A stretch of 64,000 nt of DNA from Ignavibacteria bacterium (GTDB lineage: Bacteria > Bacteroidota > Ignavibacteria > Kapaibacteriales > Kapaibacteriaceae), in contig JADJIQ010000002.1 of the NCBI GenBank assembly GCA_016707005.1, positions 372,001 through 436,000 on the forward strand, written 5' to 3'. Every line of letters starts with the position of its first letter. Positions within the stretch are counted from its first letter, which is position 1. Positions 7,347 through 15,099 of the stretch are shown here, piece after piece. The notes under the pieces were generated by a model. That model saw nothing but the letters and a program-made list of their open reading frames with translations, was not told the DNA's origin and ran no database searches. The translations under genes and the position numbers were made by a program.

Positions 7347-9692
7347 GTGAAGATTCTCATCATCCTTTTCACTGTGATCACAACGCTTCGGCTGACGGCG
7401 CATGCCCCTGCCCCGCATGATCTGCGCGTTGTTGTGCGCGATGCAGAAACACACGATCCGATACGCGGTGCAACAGTGCGTGTGGGTACGCGAGGTGCGG
7501 TCACCGATCGATCTGGCGCTGTTGTCTTGCATGGCATGCCGGACACATCGGTAGTGATCACACGTATGATCGGCTATGGTGAACGACGTGATACGTTGGT
7601 CCTCACCGCTGTTCTTACGTCGGTGAACGTCGATCTCGTGTCACGAGCCGTTACCACACAGGATGTAACGGTCACGGCATCCCGACATGAACAGTCGCGC
7701 GAAGAGTCTCCCGTTATCGTTACGGTGAGTGATCAACAAGTGTTCCGAGCAGCACAGGCAGTTTCGCTATCAGAAGGTCTATCCTACCAGCCCGGACTCC
7801 GCCTAGAGAACAACTGTCAGAACTGCGGATTCACGCAGGTCAGACTCAACGGCATGCAGGGTCCGTACACCCAGATCCTAGTGGACTCCCGTCCGGTCTT
7901 CTCTGCTCTCAACGGTGTCTATGGACTTGAACAGATCCCTGCGTCGATGGTAGACCGCATTGAGGTGATCCGCGGCGCCGGCAGTGCGATGTATGGTGCT
8001 GGTGCTATAGCAGGCACGGTGAACATCATCACGCGCGATCCGCTCACAACATCTGCATCGGTCTCAAGTACTACGTCGTGGATCAATGCACGTACGCCAG
8101 ACGCAACGATCAATGCTCGAGGCACATGGGTCAGCGATGATCTCAATACAGGTCTCACACTCTTTGGCCTCACTCGCACACGCGTACCTTTCGATGTGAA
8201 CGGCGATGGATACAGCGAAGTACCCAAGTTGTGGAATGCGTCAGGGGGTGGTCGGTTCGTTTATCAGGCTTCTGAACAAGATCGGTTCTCGGCAGAAGGA
8301 CATTGGATCCGTGAATTCCGACGAGGGGGCGATCACTTTGACCTTGTTCCGCACGAAGCAGATATCGCCGAACAACTTGATCATGCCATCGGTGGTGGTG
8401 CGGTTTCGTATGAACATGCGTTCAGCGGAGACCGCCAACGTATCGCCGGGTATGCATCTATGCAGTCAACCATCCGCTATAGCTACTACGGCGGAACAGG
8501 CGGAGACCCAGCGGCAGCAGAGCGAGCGAAACTCTACTACGGAACTACCAACGATATCATCGGTGTAGGGGGCGTGCAGTTCACGTCACAAGAGTGGCAG
8601 CCATTCGGGATACAGTCGGTGCTCTCCACCGGACTCGAGATCGCCGGCAATCATGTTGTTGATGAAATGCCGGGCTATGGAAGAAGCATCGATCAACAGA
8701 CACTCTCCACCGGACTCTACGCACAGCTCCAACTCTCACCTGCATCGCCCCTTTCCATTGCCCTTGGCGCTCGGTTCGATGCCCTAGATATCTCAGGCAC
8801 GTATCAATTCGATCCTTCATCATTTGAACAACAGGACAGAACATTCTACGTGGTGAACCCACGCATTTCGATCATCGGCAAGCTCGCACCGGGACTTCAG
8901 TTGCGCACGTCGTATGCATCCGGCTTTCGCGGACCTCAGGCCTTTGATGAAGACCTGCACGTTTCTACCCTCCAAGGTTCTGCTCGATTGATCCGCATCG
9001 ATCCATCACTGCGTCCGGAACGTTCTCACAGCATCTCGATGTCTCTTGATGGTAACTCTGCATCTCCCACATCTGCAGTTGGATTCACGCTGGATGGCTT
9101 TGCAACGTTGCTGCAAGCCCCCTTTGTGACGTCCCTCACACCGGATACTGTCCCGGGGTCTTCTGCATCTATCGCTCTCAAGACCAATGGTGATGCCGCA
9201 TGGGTGGCCGGGATCAACGCCGAAGCACGCATCGCCTTCTCAAAACAAATGGAAGCCACTGCCGCCATCACGGTACAGGATGCGCGGTATGTAACAGCTC
9301 AGGTCCTTGCGCAGGGGGCTGATGGTTCTTACGTATCATCGCCATACATCACACGCACACCGAACGTCTATGGCTCGATCACGTCAAGCTTCTTCCCAAC
9401 TGATGAGTTCACGATCGACGTATCGGCTATCGTTACCGGACCGATGCATGTGATCAACGAGCGCACCATCACCATGCACCGCACGCCATGGTTCTGTGAT
9501 GCGGCTTTGCAGCTCGGCTATGATCTCCACCTCAACGATCTCGTTGAGCTTACCATTGCGGCTGGTGTTGTGAACGTTTTCAATGCCTATCAATCGGATC
9601 TCGAAAGCGGCCCACTGCGTGATGCATCCTACATTTACGGTCCGCTCCGTCCACGCACTATCACCCTATCGATGAGTCTGGCATGGCAATGA
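7347..9692 (+). CDS. TonB-dependent outer-membrane receptor
   Basis: A 781-residue outer-membrane transporter that uses TonB energy to import a ligand. A signal peptide covers about residues 1-18, a carboxypeptidase-regulatory-like beta domain about 25-85, and the plug about 105-220 (SLSEGLSYQPGLRLE, DRIEVIRGAGSAMYG, AGTVNIIT). The beta-barrel follows and ends in an aromatic-rich strand. The plug contains NNCQNCGFTQVRLNG, a Cys-x-x-Cys pair typical of one receptor subgroup in this phylum. The start is GTG at 7347. It is the first gene of an operon with MntR and MntH, so manganese or iron chelate uptake is inferred. Confidence 0.92.
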   Translation: MKILIILFTVITTLRLTAHAPAPHDLRVVVRDAETHDPIRGATVRVGTRGAVTDRSGAVVLHGMPDTSVVITRMIGYGERRDTLVLTAVLTSVNVDLVSRAVTTQDVTVTASRHEQSREESPVIVTVSDQQVFRAAQAVSLSEGLSYQPGLRLENNCQNCGFTQVRLNGMQGPYTQILVDSRPVFSALNGVYGLEQIPASMVDRIEVIRGAGSAMYGAGAIAGTVNIITRDPLTTSASVSSTTSWINARTPDATINARGTWVSDDLNTGLTLFGLTRTRVPFDVNGDGYSEVPKLWNASGGGRFVYQASEQDRFSAEGHWIREFRRGGDHFDLVPHEADIAEQLDHAIGGGAVSYEHAFSGDRQRIAGYASMQSTIRYSYYGGTGGDPAAAERAKLYYGTTNDIIGVGGVQFTSQEWQPFGIQSVLSTGLEIAGNHVVDEMPGYGRSIDQQTLSTGLYAQLQLSPASPLSIALGARFDALDISGTYQFDPSSFEQQDRTFYVVNPRISIIGKLAPGLQLRTSYASGFRGPQAFDEDLHVSTLQGSARLIRIDPSLRPERSHSISMSLDGNSASPTSAVGFTLDGFATLLQAPFVTSLTPDTVPGSSASIALKTNGDAAWVAGINAEARIAFSKQMEATAAITVQDARYVTAQVLAQGADGSYVSSPYITRTPNVYGSITSSFFPTDEFTIDVSAIVTGPMHVINERTITMHRTPWFCDAALQLGYDLHLNDLVELTIAAGVVNVFNAYQSDLESGPLRDASYIYGPLRPRTITLSMSLAWQ

Positions 9693-10360
9693 ACCTCTCA
9701 CAGAACATGCAGGACTATCTCAAGGCCATCCTGTTGATCGGCCGAGATGGAACGGCGAGTACGTCGGATATCGCTGCCAAGCTCGAAGTGAGTCCGGCAT
9801 CGGTCACGAGTATGATCAAGAAGCTCGACGAGCTCAAGCTTGTCAAACACGAGTCGTATCGTGGTGTGACGCTGACACATGCCGGACGCAAGGTGGCACT
9901 TGAGATCCTCCGTCACCACCGATTGATCGAGACATATCTGGCCGAAGCACTCGGATATGCATGGGACCAGGTGCATGAAGAAGCGGAGCGCTTGGAACAT
10001 CATATCAGTGAGGAGTTCGAGGATCGTATCTCAAAGATCCTTGGCGACCCGCAGTACGACCCGCATGGAGATCCTATTCCGTCGAAGGACGGACGGATCC
10101 CTCCAACAACTTCTGAGCGACTTGCAGATGCCGAACGCGAAGAGTCGGTGATCATCAGACGTGTGAGCAGTCACGACAACTCCATGCTCCGCCTCCTCAC
10201 CCATCACGGAATCGGCATCGGATCTACCCTCCGCATCGTTTCGCGCAATGAGGATGTTCGGTCGATCACCGTCCGACATCAGCGAAAGATCATCGATCTC
10301 TCGATCGAAATCTGCGGACACATCTTTGTTGACAGGTATGTTGGCACTACGAGGTCATAA
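9689..10360 (+). CDS. mntR: DtxR/MntR-family metal-dependent repressor
   Basis: A metal-sensing transcription factor of about 223 residues. The winged-helix domain (about 1-65) includes TSDIAAKLEVSPASVTSMI. The metal-binding dimerisation domain (about 66-135) has conserved histidines and glutamates (LRHHRLIETYL, EEAERLEHHIS). The C-terminal SH3/FeoA-like domain spans about 150-223. The start at 9689 overlaps the receptor stop by 4 bp (ATGA); 9683 is an alternative. When bound to Mn(II) or Fe(II) such proteins repress uptake genes. The palindrome upstream of the receptor gene is the likely target. Confidence 0.9.
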   Translation: MNLSQNMQDYLKAILLIGRDGTASTSDIAAKLEVSPASVTSMIKKLDELKLVKHESYRGVTLTHAGRKVALEILRHHRLIETYLAEALGYAWDQVHEEAERLEHHISEEFEDRISKILGDPQYDPHGDPIPSKDGRIPPTTSERLADAEREESVIIRRVSSHDNSMLRLLTHHGIGIGSTLRIVSRNEDVRSITVRHQRKIIDLSIEICGHIFVDRYVGTTRS

Positions 10361-10365
10361 CCGCT

Positions 10366-12264
10366 ATGAAAAAGAGCAAACCCAATTCGCCATCTCTCGA
10401 AGAAGTTCACGGCAGTGTTGAGACTCAAGTTGTAGGGGGCTTCTGGAAACGTCTCACAGCGTTTATGGGTCCGGCCTATCTCATTGCCGTGGGCTACATG
10501 GACCCGGGCAATTGGGCAACCGACATCGCAGGCGGCAGCAAATTTGGATACACACTCCTTTGGGTGTTGGTCCTCTCCAACATGATCGCCTTGTTGTTGC
10601 AGTCGCTCAGCGCACGTCTAGGCCTTGTGCGCAGACTTGATCTTGCACAAGCATCTCGTCTGGCCTATCCGCCCTTTGTGAACTACACGCTCTACGGACT
10701 CGCCGAACTGGCCATCGCGGCCACTGATCTTGCAGAAGTACTCGGCATGGCCATCGGTGTCCATCTCCTCACCGGCATTCCAATGAGCTGGGCCGTTGTC
10801 CTTACGCTTGTGGATACCATCCTCCTGATGTTCATCATGCGCGGCAATGTCCGTCGCATGGAGTCTATCGTCCTCGGCTTGATCACCACCATCGGCATCG
10901 CCTTCCTATGGCAGGTTCTGATGTCGGATCCACATCTCCCAACGCTTGCCACCGGACTCATCCCGTCCATCCCCAACGACGAAGCACTCTACATCACCAT
11001 TGGCATCATCGGCGCCACAGTGATGCCGCACAATCTCTACCTCCACTCGGCGCTTGTTCAGACGCGGAGGTTCGACCGTACACTCAAGGGCATTAAGGAT
11101 GCCATCAAATTCAATTTCATTGATTCTGCGATCGCGCTCAACCTTGCTCTGTTTGTGAACGGTGCGATCCTTGTTGTTGCAGCTGCGGCGTTCTACACCA
11201 ATGGACTTCAGAACGTCACAGAGATCCAGGATGCTTACAGATTGCTTGCCCCCTTACTTGGCAACTCTATGGCACCGATCCTGTTTGCTGTTGCACTCAT
11301 TGCATCGGGTCAGAGCAGCACGGTGACCGGAACTCTTGCCGGACAAGTGGTGATGGAAGGATACCTTGGACTTCGCATGCAGCCATGGGTGCGTCGCATT
11401 CTCACACGCAGTATCGCCATCATCCCTGCTGTAGCAGTGATCGTCATCGCCGGCGACAATGCCGTTGGTGATCTCCTCGTGTTATCGCAGGTGGTGTTGA
11501 GTTTGCAGTTAGGGTTTGCCATCATCCCGCTCATCCATTTTGTGAGTGATCGAGCAACAATGGGCGATCACGTCATTGGCACGATCACCAAGGTCTTTGC
11601 ATGGTGCAGTGCATTGATCATCGTTGGACTCAATGCAAAGCTTGTCTATGCAGAAATCACGGGATGGTTCAGCACGGCCGCAACCTCTCCCCTTCTTCTG
11701 TGGAGTATCGTTCTGCCCGCAGTTGCCTTCTGCGTGGTGGTGCTTGCCTATATCGCCATTGTTCCGATATGGGGCAGGCCATGGCGGACACGTGTTGCCG
11801 TTCCCCATGCAGAACAGCCCCTTGCCTTTGATCTTACAGAAGTCCATACGTTCAAGCGTGTTGCTGTTACGGTTGACTTCTCCAACGTCGACTCTGTGGC
11901 GTTGAAGTATGCCGTCACATTCTGTCACTCAACCAGCACCGTGATCTTGATCCATGTGGTGGAAACCGTGAGTGCCCTTGTGATGGGTCACGAAACATCG
12001 GACGCAGAGACCCATTCCGACAAGGTCCGGCTTGAAGAATACGCCGCACAGATCGATGCAACGGGACGTCACACAGAGGTGGTGATCGGGTATGGGAACC
12101 CTCGTCGTACGATCCCCGACCTTGTCAATTCCTCCTCTCCTGACCTCGTGGTGATGGCCGGTCATGGACATTCCGGGCTTGGGGACCTTGTCCACGGAGC
12201 CACCATCGATGCCGTACGTCACCGCATCCTAGCTCCCGTCATGGTCATTCCCGGTAAGTCGTAG
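10366..12264 (+). CDS. mntH: Nramp divalent metal transporter fused to a UspA domain
   Basis: A 632-residue inner-membrane proton-coupled Mn/Fe importer. The Nramp core (about 30-450) has the metal-binding DPGN at 46-49 and MPHN at 220-223, with about eleven helices. A universal stress protein domain follows from about residue 495 and retains the nucleotide-binding pattern GHGHSGLGD...GATIDAV near 600. Plain MntH is about 400-450 residues, so the cytoplasmic UspA tail is an addition known from some Bacteroidota transporters and may regulate transport. The gene starts 5 nt after mntR and completes an uptake operon: receptor, regulator, transporter. Confidence 0.92.
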   Translation: MKKSKPNSPSLEEVHGSVETQVVGGFWKRLTAFMGPAYLIAVGYMDPGNWATDIAGGSKFGYTLLWVLVLSNMIALLLQSLSARLGLVRRLDLAQASRLAYPPFVNYTLYGLAELAIAATDLAEVLGMAIGVHLLTGIPMSWAVVLTLVDTILLMFIMRGNVRRMESIVLGLITTIGIAFLWQVLMSDPHLPTLATGLIPSIPNDEALYITIGIIGATVMPHNLYLHSALVQTRRFDRTLKGIKDAIKFNFIDSAIALNLALFVNGAILVVAAAAFYTNGLQNVTEIQDAYRLLAPLLGNSMAPILFAVALIASGQSSTVTGTLAGQVVMEGYLGLRMQPWVRRILTRSIAIIPAVAVIVIAGDNAVGDLLVLSQVVLSLQLGFAIIPLIHFVSDRATMGDHVIGTITKVFAWCSALIIVGLNAKLVYAEITGWFSTAATSPLLLWSIVLPAVAFCVVVLAYIAIVPIWGRPWRTRVAVPHAEQPLAFDLTEVHTFKRVAVTVDFSNVDSVALKYAVTFCHSTSTVILIHVVETVSALVMGHETSDAETHSDKVRLEEYAAQIDATGRHTEVVIGYGNPRRTIPDLVNSSSPDLVVMAGHGHSGLGDLVHGATIDAVRHRILAPVMVIPGKS

Positions 12265-12276
12265 CCATTTGAAGGG

Positions 12277-12284
12277 TAAGTTTG
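12277..12284 (+). promoter_or_regulatory. -7 element of rnr
   Basis: TAAGTTTG matches TAnnTTTG exactly and is followed by TGTC and the rnr ATG at 12289. No -33 element is obvious. The position suggests a separate, leaderless transcript for rnr, even though the gap to mntH is only 24 nt. Confidence 0.45.
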
Positions 12285-12288
12285 TGTC

Positions 12289-14517
12289 ATGAAAAGACTC
12301 CCAACCATTCGTGATCTGCGTTCGGAGATCCTCGAATTGCTCCAAACGTCGAAAAGCCCCGTTCAACTCATCGACATCTCTAAGCGACTTCGCGTTCGGG
12401 CAGACTCCGAAGACTATGATCATTTGCGAGACCTCCTCACCGTGATGTCTGAGGAAGGGGCTCTCATGCGACACAGCAGACGTCGGTATTCTCTACCGAT
12501 GCAGAATTCGGAAGGTCTTCGTGGTGTACTCACAACCTATCACGACAACGCAACGGTAAAGACAGACGATCCCGAGTTGCCGATCGTTCACATCCGACGT
12601 CAGCACATGCTAACGGCTCTCGACGGAGACACCGTCCTTGTTCGGCCTCATGCGATCCCCAAGGACCGCAAGGTTCGCGGCGAAGTGGTTGCCGTTGTTG
12701 AACGGTCACTTCATCCGATCAGCGGTTCCATCGAATATGATGGGGCGTTCTACTACCTCATTCCCGACGAAGCGAAGTACCATGTAGACTTCCTCATCAG
12801 TGAGAAGAATCTCAACGGTGCAAAGCCCGGCGACAAGGCGATGGCAACGTTTGTGCGTTGGGAACATGCCAACGCATCTCCTGAGGCGATGATCAAGGAA
12901 GTACTCGGTACTTCTGGCAAGGCTGCCGTTGAATTCGCAGCCATCCGCAAGGAGTTCCGACTTCCGCAGAGTTTCCCTTCGAGCGTGGAATCACAAGCCG
13001 CATCATACCCTCAGCCCCCTTCAAAAGCTCCGAAGGGCAGGACGGATCTGCGTAAGGAACTCATCGTTACGATCGACCCTGTTGATGCACGCGACTTTGA
13101 TGATGCGTTGTCGCTGAAGAAACTTGAGAACGGAAACATGGAGCTCGGCGTGCACATCGCCGACGTGTCACATTATGTTACGGAAGGTTCAGCGCTCGAC
13201 GTAGAAGCTCTGAAACGTGGCAACAGTACCTATCTCGTAGATGGCGTGATACCGATGTTGCCCGAGCACCTTTCCAATGACATCTGCTCCCTGGTTCCCA
13301 ACAAACCACGGTTTGCCTATTCCGTGTTCATGGAGTTCACCGCAAAAGGAGTTCGCAAGAACTATCGGATCGAAGAGACGCTCATCGAAAGCAAACGTCG
13401 GTACTCGTATGAAGAAGCGCAGCAGGTGATTGAGTCGGGCAAGGGTGATAATGCAGCCCTGATCATCGAGCTCCACAAACTCGCCAAGACCCTCTTTGCC
13501 CTGCGGATGAAGAACGGTGGCATTGACTTTGAAACACAGGAAGTGAAGTTCATCCTTGATGAGAATCAGATGCCTGTGCGTGCCATCGTCAAGACCCGCA
13601 CCGATGCAACCTCCCTCGTAGAAGAGTGTATGCTTGCAGCAAACCGTACCGTTGCCGAACATCTGCATGTCTTGAAGCAGACTTGGAAGACCAAGGACCT
13701 ACCGCCGTATGTCTACCGTATTCATGACCAGCCCGATAAAGAAAAGATGGAAGCTGCCGTCGGTGTAGTGCGAGCATTGGGTTTTGACGTGCCAAGTGGC
13801 AAGCTCACCCCTGTGCAGATCAACAACATCCTCGCTCAAGCAGCCAACCGTGTTGAGAAGCCGGTTGTGAACACCCTGTTCCTGCGTTCCATGGCCAAGG
13901 CCGTCTATGCCGAGCATAACATCGGTCACTTCGGACTTGGCTTTGCTGATTACGCCCACTTCACGTCACCTATCCGACGCTACCCCGATCTCTACGTCCA
14001 CCGCGCATTGAAAGAGTATGCAAAGGGGCAACCCGATCGTAAACGATGGAATGACCTGCGAGAGATGGCATCCATTGTTGGAGATCAATGTTCCCTTACC
14101 GAGCGAGCAGCCGTAGAAGCAGAGCGTGCATCGGTGAAGTGTGCGCAGACCATTCTTGCGCGTGAGCACATCGGATCCGATCACGTGGGATACGTGACCG
14201 GTGTAGCACAGTTCGGCGTGTTTGTGACGTTGAAGGACCTGATGATCGAGGGACTCCTTCACATCCGCGACATCAATGATGACTACTACGTTTGGGATGA
14301 GAAGCGCATGCGGCTGTACGGTCGCAAGAACAAACGCGTCTTCCGGTACGGATCCCTTGTGCGCATACGCATTGCCAAGGCCAACGTAGAGAAACGCATG
14401 ATCGATCTTGTCCTCTCCCTTGATCAAACCGGTCTCGAAGAGACCATCGAAGTGATCGAAGAAGTGAAGAAGAAGGCCACCAAATCAGCACCGAAGCGTA
14501 GTACACGAGAATCGTGA
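12289..14517 (+). CDS. rnr: ribonuclease R
   Basis: A 742-residue 3'-5' exoribonuclease of the RNB family that degrades structured RNA and takes part in rRNA and mRNA turnover. An N-terminal winged-helix segment (about 1-65) precedes cold-shock OB domains. The RNB catalytic domain contains DPVDARDFDDAL at 264-275, whose aspartates bind magnesium. Conserved FADYAHFTSPIRRYPDL follows, and an S1 domain lies near 620-705. The C-terminal tail is lysine-rich. Length is normal for the family. The next gene overlaps the stop codon by 4 bp (GTGA). Confidence 0.95.
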   Translation: MKRLPTIRDLRSEILELLQTSKSPVQLIDISKRLRVRADSEDYDHLRDLLTVMSEEGALMRHSRRRYSLPMQNSEGLRGVLTTYHDNATVKTDDPELPIVHIRRQHMLTALDGDTVLVRPHAIPKDRKVRGEVVAVVERSLHPISGSIEYDGAFYYLIPDEAKYHVDFLISEKNLNGAKPGDKAMATFVRWEHANASPEAMIKEVLGTSGKAAVEFAAIRKEFRLPQSFPSSVESQAASYPQPPSKAPKGRTDLRKELIVTIDPVDARDFDDALSLKKLENGNMELGVHIADVSHYVTEGSALDVEALKRGNSTYLVDGVIPMLPEHLSNDICSLVPNKPRFAYSVFMEFTAKGVRKNYRIEETLIESKRRYSYEEAQQVIESGKGDNAALIIELHKLAKTLFALRMKNGGIDFETQEVKFILDENQMPVRAIVKTRTDATSLVEECMLAANRTVAEHLHVLKQTWKTKDLPPYVYRIHDQPDKEKMEAAVGVVRALGFDVPSGKLTPVQINNILAQAANRVEKPVVNTLFLRSMAKAVYAEHNIGHFGLGFADYAHFTSPIRRYPDLYVHRALKEYAKGQPDRKRWNDLREMASIVGDQCSLTERAAVEAERASVKCAQTILAREHIGSDHVGYVTGVAQFGVFVTLKDLMIEGLLHIRDINDDYYVWDEKRMRLYGRKNKRVFRYGSLVRIRIAKANVEKRMIDLVLSLDQTGLEETIEVIEEVKKKATKSAPKRSTRES

Positions 14518-15080
14518 TCAGCATAGAGAAGGCTCGAGCAGCAGGTGGACACACCATTGCCATATGCGACGAAGCCGGACGTTATGCTCTTGCTGACCTC
14601 AGTGCCTGCATGAACGGGAGACTAGCCCCTTGCGCAGATCCGGCCGTCTTCTCGACCTTGAAAGCCGCATTAGGAACGATCGTATGGCCTGGCGGCTTTG
14701 ATATCGATCCCGACAACGTGTTTGCGGCCATCATACCCAACACAGACGAACAAGCACGCGTCACGTTTGACCAGAAAGAAGACACAACGATGCTCCACCC
14801 AATGGAGTATCACATGCCTATAGTTTCCGTCTTCTTTGACCTCATCATCTCGATGTTCTACGATGAGCGTCAGCACAACACCCCGCACATCCATGTCCGT
14901 TACGCCGAACACAATGCCTCAGTGAACATCACCACCGGCGATGTGATCATAGGGTCGCTCCCACGCCCAAGGCTCCGCCTTGTAGAGGCGTGGATCGAGC
15001 TCCACCGCGACGAACTCCTTGCGAACTGGGAGCTCATGAAGGCCGGGTTAGCACCTGAGCGGGTTAAGCCGTTGGAGTAG
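14514..15080 (+). CDS. DUF2442-DUF4160 fusion protein
   Basis: A 188-residue cytoplasmic protein starting at GTG 14514 inside the rnr stop codon. Residues about 15-75 resemble DUF2442 (ALADLSACMNGRLAP, GTIVWPGGFDIDPDNVF). Residues about 100-188 are DUF4160, with the signature FYDERQHNTPHIHVRYAEH and LVEAWIELHRDELLANW. The two domains usually occur as neighbouring small genes, and such a pair exists at 50375-50837 in this window in the opposite order. Function is unknown; a toxin-antitoxin-like role has been suspected for such pairs but the sequence does not show it. Confidence 0.75.
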   Translation: MISIEKARAAGGHTIAICDEAGRYALADLSACMNGRLAPCADPAVFSTLKAALGTIVWPGGFDIDPDNVFAAIIPNTDEQARVTFDQKEDTTMLHPMEYHMPIVSVFFDLIISMFYDERQHNTPHIHVRYAEHNASVNITTGDVIIGSLPRPRLRLVEAWIELHRDELLANWELMKAGLAPERVKPLE

Positions 15081-15099
15081 CTGTTCGCTGTTCGCTGTT
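15081..15099. repeat. GTTCGCT heptamer repeat
   Basis: Just over two and a half 7-bp units fill the 17-nt gap between two convergent stop codons. On the minus strand it reads GAACAGC and directly follows the stop of the type IX-secreted protein gene. Confidence 0.7.
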
